From: Megalonaias nervosa
Taxonomy: Eukaryota > Mollusca > Bivalvia > Unionida > Unionidae
NCBI GenBank assembly: GCA_016617855.1
Contig: JAECUM010003670.1
Span: 1 to 64,000 of the forward strand
Direction of reading: 5' to 3'
DNA: 64,000 bases
Of this stretch, positions 39,453 through 52,600 are shown one piece after another (the stretch's first letter is position 1; the number at the start of each line of letters is the position of its first letter). The translations under genes were made by a program, and so were the position numbers. Below the pieces are notes generated by a model. That model was given only the letters and a program-made list of their open reading frames with translations. It searched no databases and had not been told where the DNA came from.

Positions 39453-42400
39453 TGTGTCTGTGTGTGTGCATGCATACATGTTTGTATGTTGAATGGCGCA
39501 TTAGTTCGATACTTAAATTTGTGTGTGATATGCTTCTGAAGAGGAGGATGTGTGGATTTTTTTATGTTTGGTATTTAAATTGTGTATTTTTTAGTAACCT
39601 CAGAATTTATAACAATTGACAAGTAAACAATAAAAATGAAGTCGCAGAATTTGCCACATTTATTAATGCAAAACCTAAGAATTTGAAAAATTACTCATGT
39701 GACTTTCATATTTGTATCATTGATACATTGGTAGTGTATCCATCTTGCAGCATTGTGTAGCTAAAAAAAATATGGGTTTTTTGTGGGTTTTTTTGCAAAA
39801 TATATTCCTGTTGTGTTTGTCTCTAGATCTGTTGATTCAGATCTAGTTTGTACTGAGATGATAATTGGTGTAACCAAGTTACATTAGAATACAGTACACA
39901 TTGAATTTACAGTAGTGAAATGTGTGGTATTTGATGCTAGTCTTTAACAGTGCATGCAGTTCTCGTAATCTTAAACTGTTTTTTGTTTCAGGAGGTAACA
40001 GATGAACTCAAGAACTACCAGAGCGTGATAGAGGCTCTTCATGAACAGGCAGCCAGCTTGGGAGAAATGGTAGGTTCATTTGTATGCTTTTTTCTCACCC
40101 ACATTAGCAGATGGCAAGATTTAGGTATTACTTCTGTTGGCAATACCAAATTATCCCCACCATTTCAATCATGGCACAATAAGTCCTATGATAACTAGTT
40201 GGTTCTAAACGAAAATGGTGCCACTTGTATTTCTGATATGGCTGCCACAATGACAGTTTAAAAATCGTGTCACCCTGAATGAATGATCATTATTACTAGG
40301 GTGGGGACACCAAGTTCTAAATGAAAATGGTGCCTGTCGTACATCCACCATGGCTGCCATGACTGTCTTAAAAATTGTGATGTCACTGCTCCCCTGGAAT
40401 GGACAAGACTTTTAATATTGTCTACTTTGTCTTAAATGAAAATGGTGCCAAGCTGACATCCAATATGTGTACCACATCAGCTAACTTGAAAATCTTATTA
40501 ATGCTGAAGAATATCTGAAATGGTTTTAACACTTGATAGTTAAAAGGAAGAAATGGCCTTATTTTTAATTCCTGTGAATTCTTTTTTGACTAGTAGAGCA
40601 TCAGTCCCTTCATGGGATTCCTGGTATATTTAGACTGTGATTGTTTTAAAGCTGGCATTCCCATTTCAGATTGGTATGGATTGGCATCTCTGCAATACTG
40701 TCATGTTTAACTTGATGTATTACAGTTTACAGAGTGAAATAAATGGGGGATGTTGGGGTGACGTTTTTCCAGTGTATCCCCCAGGGGTGTAAACTGAGGG
40801 TAAAAAAAAAAAACCTTGGTGTCAGAACTGCGGGTCAAATTAAAAATGTGGGGGTCAAAAATGTACTGACAAATTTTCATCTGACCCATACTTTTTCAAC
40901 TTGAAATAGGGTATTGCAACTTGCACAACATACTCTCTCTCTCTCTAAAAAATACAAATAAACCAATACACACAATTAACACACAAATGCATTTATTAGT
41001 TCATTTTCCTTTTAGTTTAAATTCGTACTTTTAACAGTCTCCTTGTAATCTTTTTGTAGCAATAATATAGACCAACACATTACATATAAGCCAAATTAAT
41101 CTTTTTTACCAAATTACAGTTAATTTACTGCCTGTGATAACATATGTACTATCATCAGTTTCATTGTACTTCGTTCTAAAACACATTTATCCAAAAATCA
41201 AACAGGCTAATGATTCATCTTTTCTTTAATAAGTTACACTTGAACTTTTTTAGATCTTTCTTTCATTGCAGCAAAGTTAAAAACCAACAAAATCTTCAAT
41301 GACCCTCTGACTTTGTAATACAAGTAATGAATTTTTCTCTGCAAGTTTACGGGTTTCTTTGTTGTGAAAGAATGTTTTAGGTGATAATGTGTTTTATAGA
41401 TATCTTGTGGCGAACAAGGGCAGATTTTTTAAAATTCTTAAACCCTGTCACGAAAGGATTATTCACTTCTGCAGTCATGCGATCAGAAGTCACACTGGTA
41501 ATCTCAATGGATATGCCGTATTCCAGTCAAGGGAATTATATTCTCCATTTTTCATTAAAGTTAGATCCACGGTTACTCTTTTGTGTTCTGCTTCTTTCAC
41601 TTTCGTTGCTGATGATTCTTAGTGCATGCCGTTTTAATCTGCAGATCACTTTCTAGTGCAACAAGCATTGAGGTTAAACATCTGGATGACATCTTACTGA
41701 ACTCATTGGAAATAGCATGACAGCTCGCGAGATTAGGGGAAGCTACTCCATCATAACATTGCCTATGCTAGTCTGGTTCTCTGTTTCGTATGCTCCATAT
41801 AGCGGAGTGCAACGCAGGGAGCGTACAAAACAGGGAACCAGACTATGCCTATGCTCGAAGTATACACGATGCCATCGCTCATCCAAAGCAGTTGGATATT
41901 AAATAAATCCTGTTTGCATGATGCAAATCCTTTGCATAAAAAAAACGCACGGCAACAAAACGTGTGTGTCATTTTTTTCCAGCGTGCGTCCCTGACGCAC
42001 AAATGTGCGTAAAGGGAAACACTGTTTTTCCTCCGGAAATGATGGTTACATCACAGTATAGTGTCATGATGAAACAGCTTCATGAAGCCATTCTTATTCA
42101 CTGTTGCCCCAAGTTCTGTACAGAGGGAATGTTAGAATATATTACCTTCTTAATCTTTCTTGAGTTGAAACTAGTATTTATTGTTTTGATGTGTCTGCAT
42201 GTTTTCAGTAATTGACATGGTTATGTCATCAGATTTAATTACTTTGCAGTTTTGTCATGTGACTTTCATATTTGTATGATCGATACATGGGCAGAGTGTC
42301 CATCTTGCAGCATAATGTGTTGCTTAAAAATCTTTTGTGTTTAAATGATAAGCAAATATATTTTGCATATATATTCTTGTCGTGTTTGTTTCTAGATGTA

Positions 42401-43597
42401 TTCATTCAACTACAAGTGACTTCTGATTTCTTGTACGCCTCTAATAGAGTCAATTGTAGGTGGAATTTAACCCCATTGTACAACTGCTTGACTGCAGTGT
42501 TTAGAAAATATCATCTTGCCTTGTACACTTGATACTTTGACTGGTCACATTATCCATAATTTTAGTAAAGATTCTGCAGATGTCTTATTTGCTTGATGAT
42601 TTTTGCCTTTGGTGTGTGTGGGTGAGGGCAAATTTGGTTTCAGCACTAAATTCAAAGAAATTCTTATGGGAATAGATGTGATTTATTTATAATACTGTAA
42701 TGTTAACTAATCTCCATTTAAGGATCGTGAATCTCCTGATGTCCAGAGTCGACTTGGCAGTATCGACAGGAGATACCAAGAGTTATTGGAATTGGCCAAA
42801 TTGAGGAAGCAACGACTTCTGGATGCTCTGTCTCTCTACAAGCTTTTCAATGAGGCAGAGGGTGTAGAGACCTGGATTGAAGAAAAGGTATAGGCAGACC
42901 TGCATCACAGATCACTTCTATTAAGCACAAACCTGTCTACATGTATTAAACTAAAACATTGCCAAAGTCACTCAACCGGTTTTGAGATGATATGAACCGG
43001 TATGGGTGCCATTTTTTCAGGTTTGATTATTTATACCATTAAACGGAAATTATTCACTTATTTGGATCCTCGTACATCCATATTCCATTTGGAAGGTTAT
43101 TATTTACACACACCCCGACCCCACCCCCAAGAAATGCAGCAGAAAGAGTGTTAAATTACATACACAGTTTTGGACGAGGTCAACCTCTTGATGTAATCCA
43201 GTAGAAGCTGTATCAAATGTCGCACGCTTTGATGTCACATTGAAAGCAGCATGTGTTGAAAACAAATTTGTACCACCATGTCAATTGTTATGATATCTCT
43301 GACATCCTCTTTTCTTGATGCAGTTTGGTATTAGTCCACCATTGTAGAAGTCCACAGTGTCCAATAATTTTTGTTTGAAAGTTTTTTGATGCTATTTATG
43401 GTCCAGAGCAATCAACAGTTGGGATTGAATAGAGTTTGGTTTAACTATTTTAGTATTAAATTTTGGAACAAAATTAATATTTAATTTAATTTAAATACAA
43501 GTGTCTACATAACCACATTAAGATGCACTTTAGGTGAATGTATATAGTAAAACAGGTTGAAGTTGGCACTGGTTTGTCGGAAATCTTGCAGCAAGTA

Positions 43598-43637
<40 letters not shown>

Positions 43638-46600
43638 GAATGCACATTTTTTTTAATGTAAGAGAATGCTGAAATTGGAACTGCTAGGATACTGTGATGT
43701 CATTTATCTTCCTTGGTATCATTTGTCATGATTTTGCACACAAAAATTAACTGTTGTTACTTAAATACATTGATGGGGACAGGGATATTCTTGTGTCTAT
43801 ACTAGGATCCTTGTTGGTGGTGTGCAGCTTACATTAACCATAAAATTGTACCCCATAATCTTTTTATATATTCTTTGTATGTTGGAGATTCGCAGGAACA
43901 TCAAAGATAGTTTTAGTATTTTTCAGGCAGTTGCGTGTCCCACCCCCTCTTGTTCAGCATATACTCGAGCACAAGAAACAGAAACAAAAAAATTGTTCCC
44001 TTAAAATTTTGTAGGGATGTCTTCCTTTGTCACACAGAATCTTGACATTTGTCCTGTTCCATTGCAGGAGAAACTCCTGACCAGCATGATTATCACAGAT
44101 GACATTGAAGAGCTTGCTATCATGAAACACCGTTTCGAGAGTTTCGAACATGAGATGAACGCTAATGCATCAAAGGTTGCTGTGGTTAATCAGCTTGCCC
44201 GACAGCTGCTGCAAGTGGAACATCCAAATGCTGCCGAAGTGATACAGCGCCAAAATCAGCTTAACACTGGGTCAGTTGAGGAAGTTGGTGGTTTCTGTAC
44301 ACAAGGCACATGTGTACCCAGTAGTTAAGAATAATTCATGCTTGTAGAGGAAAATGTTTACAAAAATTGCTCCAATTGTGCCTTTCATATCCTCTCCCAC
44401 CCCACCACTACCACCACATGTGTTCATTTCTGAAATATCTCTGATTGTAAAGCACATATTCATCTTAAACTGAAGAGTTGTTAAGCAAAGTATAAATTAT
44501 GTCTTCTTTCACTCTTCCTATTCCCATTATTACTATCAGACTATTTACCTGATTTTGATGCTGAACTTTAACTATTTTTCTGTAAGGATGTGTAGTGGAC
44601 TTACCAAAGACCAAAACAGTAATATTAATGTCATGGATGTTTACCACAAGGGACCAAGCAGTAGAATTTCAACAAGATTCTGGATTATTAGCAACTTGGC
44701 ATGTGTATTCAAACATTGAGATCCAGAAATTAGTGGCATCAGCAATACGAGTTTTTGAAAATCCAGTATGTTATGTATCACTTGCCTCCTTCAAGTGAAA
44801 TCCTTTGACAGTATGGCTATAACTTTACAAGTTTTTGATGTGATATGCTAGGTTTCAGTCTTGCCTGTCTTACATGTGAAAGCATCATGGTAAGCTATAT
44901 TAAAGTTTTATGTTAAAGAGTTTGAAGGTCACTTATCTTTTACAGATGTTGCTACATTAAACTTCACACATTTGTATAATTTTTAACAAGTCTAAAGACT
45001 ATATGCAGATGTACAAAGAGTTTCTCTTGTCCTTTCTTCATCAGAAAGCATGTTTTATTATTGTAAATAATGATAAACGTTTGTTTAAAATTGTTGACAT
45101 GACTTCAACATCAGACACTCTGTTCAACTGAAATTCAAGGTAAAACGGCTATTCCTCATTATAATGCGATTCCGGCTGTAAAGCAATATCACTAGGGAAA
45201 CCATGACCAAAATGATACCAGTGTACAGCATGGGTTGAAAGAAAATGTGAAGCTTGTGTTCTATCTTTCTTTTTCCCTTTCAGAATACAGTTGTTTTAAA
45301 AAACATTTTGATCATTCCTGCAGTGCCATGGTTCATTATGTACTACTGTTCTCAATATATTGTAATTCAGTACATGCTGCAGTTCTTGCTATAATGTGGG
45401 TCAGTATATAATGGGGTTGGCAGTTATGGTCTCCAACTATTATGTTATAAAATGGTATGGATGCTGACTACCATGTTATAACAAGGAAGAAATGTATTAC
45501 TATAGGTCTAAAGTTTATAAACTTGTGTGCAATATATTTGTGTCATGCATACTTGAGTACATGAGCTTTATTGTCAACAATATTAAAGTCATGTATTATT
45601 AAAGTATATACTATAATATGAGGATGGTACCAGGAAGTATATGGATTCAGGTGAGACATTGAATTCTGAGGATGTGTTTTTTCATACACATCAAGATGTC
45701 ATTTCACATAATTCCCAGTAGAAACAAAGGCACAAGAAGTCTGAAATAAAATTTGGAAATTTTTTGTATTCAAACAAAAATGTTATTTATTATTTCAGCT
45801 GGAATAATTTGCGCGAGTTGGTAGATCAGAAACGTGATGAAATCAATCTAGCCCATGGCCTACAAGACTTCCATATTGAGTGCAATGAAACTATCGTAAG
45901 TATGGACTGCATTGTCTGTTACTTTTCAGTTGCTTCAACTGAGAACTTAAGTCCAAATATATTTCTTAAATGTTCCAACTAAAGATCAAAGGTTGGTCTT
46001 TGCTATGGAACTTCCCTTTAATTGCCAGGAATTTCATACTTAAAAACTGAGATGAGTATGATTAAGGTGGGGTAACTTTGGGAATATTACTAAAACTATC
46101 TAGTTGGAATTTACTAAAAATATGAAAAATTATTTTTTTTTTAAAAATTATTATAAGCAAAATATAGACTTTATTGTTCTCTGAAATAATGTAGCTGTTG
46201 ATGAGTATATAACAAAACTGCACTAATTTATCTGTGAGTTAATCATACAACAATAATAAAAGGTTGGTTTAGCACTGCTATATTTTGACCATCTCTTCTT
46301 AATAGAGCAGGAACAAGCTTATCATCCCATTTTGTTGCCGACATCTCGAGAGGTGAATTAGGCTTTTACTTGGTATGCTTACATTTAAGGTGGGTACAGA
46401 TCTATTGGACTTTATTCATTTGTTGTATGTTATATGATACCATAATTGGAACAATTTTATGCATTCAAAATTTTGATGATTTCAGCAGTTGGACATTATT
46501 CATGGTGTGTATGGAAATTATAAGATTTGTGTTTTTTTAAAATATATTTTATTCTTTTAAGTTTTAAGTTGTTTATGCCAACTTCACCATTTTTGTCTGT

Positions 46601-49600
46601 AACAGAGCTGGATTACTGAAAAAACCAAGATCATTGAATCAACTGAGGAGTTGGGTAATGATCTGGCCGGTGTCATGACACTTCAGAGACGACTCAGTGG
46701 AATGGAGAGAGACCTCGCTGCCATCCAGGCTAAGGTAGTTCAACAGATACATATATAATGCTGCTTCATGTCACAAAAAAGGTCATTTAATACACCAGTG
46801 TTGTATAACTTGTTTATCAAATGACCTTTTTTGTGTGACATATGGAGCAGCATTGTTATAGGATGAATGTTTAAGCCTATTTTTATTGCAATTTTTAGTA
46901 CCTATCTCTTTTAAAATTTTACACCAAAAAAAATTGTATGCAAAATAACTCTCTAAACAACTTTGGGGACTTCAACAAAAAAAATTGACTTTTGCTGATC
47001 TGAAAATAAATATCATATAACAAAGAATGTGTAACTAGCTTTCACTTCATTTGAAATTGATGTAAATTGGATACATATACCCAACTTGTGCATTCTCCCT
47101 GAACTGTGGACCGAGACCAGAGCGGATACCTTTCTGGTGTACACTGATATTGTAACACACTCCTTGATGAGTGTGTCAACTTTCACCTGTTGAGGTATAA
47201 GTATTTTTATGTCAACTCAGTGAAGTAACAGTCTGATGATTTACCTCCCTTGGAGTTTTGGAGGGAATTCTTATTATCTATCAGATTTTGATTGTTTTAA
47301 GGATTTTATAGCCATTACCAGATCTTTCATTTTATATATCTTTTAAGGAATTGTAACGATTTTACTTGTATATTTTATCATGTTGCAATTGATGTTTGCA
47401 TCTCTTGCAAGGTTTATCTTCCTAACGTTTTGTGCAGTGTCTAATTTTTAACATTTTGGAACAATACCTTTAATTGGTACCATATAGTCACTATTGTGCT
47501 TGTGTGTTTTAAATTTTTACTTCATACAAACAACATTTGAAGTTGTATTATAAGAATTTGTCAGCATTGTTAGAAATTATGTGTTGTAAACAAGTCAGAA
47601 GTTGATCCTTGTTCTGAAATTTTGCCATAGAAATGAAGAGGGGGCTATGTATTCAGTATCCAATTTACATGGCAGCTTAAACTTTCTGTCCCTTTTTAGC
47701 TTGAATCTCTGCAAGGTGAAGCTGAAAAATTGGAAGAGGCTAGCCCTGAGGATGCCCAGTCTGTACGAGAAAAGATTGCAGAAATTAACAATGTGTGGAT
47801 GAATCTCAAGGAAATGGTAAGAATAATGTTCTTCTTTTGAATGATGAACACATTTAGTATTTTCTTCTACATTAATCCCAACTAAATTGAATGAATCCCA
47901 CCATAAATATACTTTTGAGTTTGTGAAAATGATGGACGATTTTTGCCATGATCCTAAGTAAATATGTAATCTTATTTACCATTAAATAACTTAGTCTCAT
48001 CAAGTGACATTTTTAAGTTGAGCCATGAGATCATCTAATTATTGAAAAGTGGTGAGTTTGTAAAATGACGCTTGTAGTTCTGGTATTAAGTGATGGTTGT
48101 GGCTATTTAATGCATATAACATGTGACATAGAGTGCCATGGACATAACATGATTGCTGCTGCTCTGTTGACATGTTCATACAACCATGAAAAACACTTGA
48201 AACTGAAGTTGCTTTGAAAAAACTGAATTTGAAATAGTTTTATCTTTGCAAAGTCATTGTATTGAAAAATTCCTTGAAATTCTCCCCCAGTTTTATCAAT
48301 TTATCTGAGTACAGATATTTAACCTTTTGCTCCCCAGGCATCCTTTTCTTAGCCTTTACCTTGTCCACCCACCCCATCTATAAATAACTACACTTTTTTC
48401 TTTGCCTACCCCTTCTAAGCATTTCTATGCATTACACAGTACCGAATATACATAGGTAATATCTTCCAGTTTATTTTTGATTGCCATTAGATAACCATAA
48501 GTTGGTCAAAACCAAGATATCATGTTTACTAACATCTGGTTTTAAAGACTTATTTCCTGTTTTTAGGCCATATAAATCTAAATTTAACCAACCTATTATA
48601 CATAGAGGGGGTTTCCAAAGCCACCTCCTAAATGGCATTGTTAATCGAGGGTAATACCCCAATTCCCTGACAATATTATGACTTTCTGAATGCAAGTTGT
48701 GTATCAATGTGCGGTTTCTACAGACTCTCACTTACCACCCCATCACCTATATATTAATAAAATAATGTCTTGACCTCCCCCATCAATTGGTTTAATATCA
48801 GACAACACCACTGTCAAAGGGTTGGCAAGGACTTTGTTGCTGACCCAAAGTGCGTTGATCTCCTGGAGGTGTAATGGGCTTAATTTAAATCACACAAAAT
48901 AAACAGATTTATGATCTGGTACTATATTATAGTTACGTTAATTGATAGGAGAAGAACGGCAATTGTAAGTCATTGTATTTTATATCCAGGCCCATGATGG
49001 GACATAGGACTAAATAAGGCAAGTGTAATTACCCTCTTACAGATGATCCTTTCATGCATTTTCAGACATTTTTGAATTATGTTAATATTGTCAGGGTTTT
49101 CCTTATCAACCGGGACCTGGGTGATTTACCTGGCTGCTTTAATTTACACCCGCCTTCTTAAAAAAAAAATACTTTGTCTCCACCAAACCCCCTGCCTGCT
49201 TTGACAACTCACCCTCCAGCTTTAAATCCAATGGAAGGAAAATAGAATCAGACTTATTCTTTAATATGCAGCATTTTCAGTTTATTGTCGCTGAATATTA
49301 CTGCTTTTACAGTTATTGTTTAGAGTGTTCTTTCTTTTTTATAAATCTGTTTTATCGGATGCTTGTAAACTCCATTACAGCTGAAAGAGCGTGATGAGAA
49401 ACTTGGTGAAGCTGGTGAACTGCAGCGTTTCCTTGGCAATCTGGACCACTTCCAGCAATGGCTGGCACGCACACAGACCACAGTGGCATCTGAAGATATT
49501 CCAAACAGTCTAGCAGATGCAGAACGACTCCTTAACCAGCATCAGCAGCTGAAAGATGAAATTGATGCCTACGTCCCTGAATATGCCAAGATGAAGGACT

Positions 49601-52600
49601 ATGGCGACCGCCTCACAGAGGGTCAGACTGATCCACAGTACATGTTCCTCAGACAGGTGAATTTCTCTAAAGATACTCATGAAGAAATAGTAATGATCTA
49701 GAACAGCACATAACTTAATAATTTGGATTTGTGATGAGTATATCAACAGCTTTGAAATACTCCTTTACCCATCATGTAGTAGTCTGTCAAATTACCATTC
49801 AACAGAACTTTTATAATATATGGTAATAGTTTTGTTACTGCCATTCGACAGAACTTTTATAATATATGGTAATAGTCCATTAAACATACATCGCCACTTT
49901 TACAGAATCTTTGAAAATATTAATTAATAAGCTTTTGACAGTGATTAGCAAAAACTTAACTTCTGATGAATATTTTTAAGACAGGCCCCCTGTACTTACC
50001 ATAGGTGAGAACGTAATAAGCATAAATCATGTTTTGATATTACTTGGTATGGTACTGTTGTTCTTGATTAAATAAAGAAATTAATCAGCTGGCAGTGGCA
50101 AATCATGTTCTTGTTGCCATGTAAGAAGGAATATAATGCTTTTTCATTATGGTTCAAATTTTGCAAGATGTCAAGTCAGCTGGGATCTTCAATTACTTCA
50201 TTTTTGTAACATTTTACAATTCAGGCAAAAAATGAATTTTCTTAAAGTGATTTTTTTTCGATTCTTGAATGATTTGGAATGATTCTTTACATAAAATAAT
50301 TTACTTCCTGTTTAAACGATGTGAAAAATAAATAAAATCAGTATTTATAGCAAATGATCAAAATCGCTTAAGCTTTTGTTGTTTGTTTAGCGTCTGGCTG
50401 CCCTGGACGATGGCTGGGGAGAGCTGCTACAGATGTGGGAAAACAGACAACAACTTCTCTCACAGAGTCTCAATATGCAGGTTTGTACTGTAGAGCATTT
50501 TTTAGCAGCACAAAGTTTCAACATAAAGCATTTGACAATTTTGTAATGAACTAATTTTCTCTCTCATGCATGATTGTGTTAATCGTAAAAAATATATTTT
50601 ATTAAGTGCAGTTTGCTTCAGAAAATACAAAATATTTAATGCTTAAGAAGTTGTAACGATTTATGGCAACTTGTACGACTCTTAACACTTTTGCAGGAGG
50701 CAGAAAATACATGAATTAGCATCAGTAGAGTGTAAATAAAGAGATTTTGTGCAATTTCCCCAATTACAGTAGTGGCAATTTACCATAAACAAGCAAAGCC
50801 TGAAACAGTCATAATATCACGACACGGGCAGGCATTGGTCATTTCACCAACTTGTACAGTGTTAGGCCAGCATCGGGTTTGCACTATACTGTTGGAAGAA
50901 ATTGCTACAGTATATGCAGTGTGAGGTCAGTATCATGTCTGCATTATACTGTTGGAAGAAATTGTGAATGGATGACAGTTGTCTACCTGTACTTGGTTGT
51001 TATGACCAAGTCTGACATTAATTGTTTTCATGAATTAGATGATGCTTGAAATCCACCTTTGCATGATGCAGCTGCCCAAGTTTACAAAGCCTAATGATCA
51101 AAGGTCAAGGTAAGTTTTTATGATGATGAGGCTTTACAAAATGATCTTGAAGGTATGATCAAGTTGTACAAGTTAAATTCTTGTCTAGTGCTAGTGGGCC
51201 CAGGATGGCAGGTGTTTGTCTTTACAGATCACTCATATCCAACCTCAGTCCACGAGTTTGAGTCTTGGCTTAACCAACATGGGCATGTGAGAAAGCTTGC
51301 CATTAGCTTCCCTTGGGTTGGTGGGTCATCCCAGTGTTCTTCCTCTGCGAAATATACTTGCTGCCATGTATGGCATATTATGTGCTGAAAAATGGCATTA
51401 AACCCACAGAGTCAGATCTGTAGAGTCCTCATTGTTTGGATTCTAATATCAGTATCATAATTTTGTCATGATTTCTTGCAAATGATTACGTTTAGACTTC
51501 TGAAGTGCATACATAATGAAAAATTATTAATTTCACAGATGTTCATGAGAGATGTCAAGCAGGCTGAGGTACTACTCAACCAACATGAAAACTTCCTTTC
51601 GAAGGAGGATGTGCCAGTAAGTTATTTTCTTCATTGTCCCAGGAATGAAACTTCAAATGTAGTGTGCACCCAGTTAAGAAAATTTGATCAGGTCTTACTA
51701 ATGCTTAAATCTTATCAAAGGATCTAAATTGTGTGGATGAACAAAATGCCTGTATCAAGTAAACGTGTATATTTAATATTTTCCATTTTCTCATTGCCCT
51801 TGGCAGATTAGAATGCAAGTAGAATATGTAGATGCATATTAGAGAATTTTTTTCAAGGTAGAATGAGGGTCATTTGTGAACAGATATGTATAAATCCTTG
51901 CTACATTTTTCTCCTCATCAAGCTGTCTTTATTAATATCAGTTATTAAACTTAAACCTTTTTGACAGAAAAGATCACTCATTACTCATTTTTATACACCT
52001 GTCAAAAGGATGTTGTGCACCCATATGTATATGTGTCAACTTTTGTGTTTCCACACAGTAACTTTAGTTTTAAACCGTGTATTTTTACCAAGCTTTGTGG
52101 ATGGGATGCATTTGGGAGTTAGGTAGGACTCGTTTCAGTTTGGCATCAGAAGGTCAAATGTCAAGGACTTGGGCTCAAAGAACACTTGATAGTAACTAGT
52201 AGTTTTGCTTGACGTACGAGGGCTAGAATTTGTTGACTGCTTACACTTGGAGTAAGGAAGAAAGCTATTGATTTTGGGGTCAAAGGTCATGGTCTTGGTA
52301 AGTTTAATAAGAAAATGATGGTTTCTGCATAGCAAGTTTAGTTCAAGACTACATAACTTGACCAGAATAATTAAGGTCACTGAGACCCATTGGTCAATAA
52401 TTTCCAGAGGTCAGCCATGCCCTACTGGTGCATATATTGAGGACTATAATGTTCCCATTCTTGTTAGGCAACCCCATCAGCAGCAGGAAAGTGTCTTTAC
52501 AAGAGGGGTATCCCTTTTAGTGGAGCTTCACAGAGATGCGAGTAATAATTTAAATATGTATAAAGGCTTAACTAATTTTTAAATATTTAATATTTTCATT

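Noticed and set aside
41381..41700. Pair of overlapping + strand open frames near 41.4-41.66 kb
   Set aside because: Neither frame nor the antisense resembles a known protein, and no splice sites fit the beta-spectrin phase.
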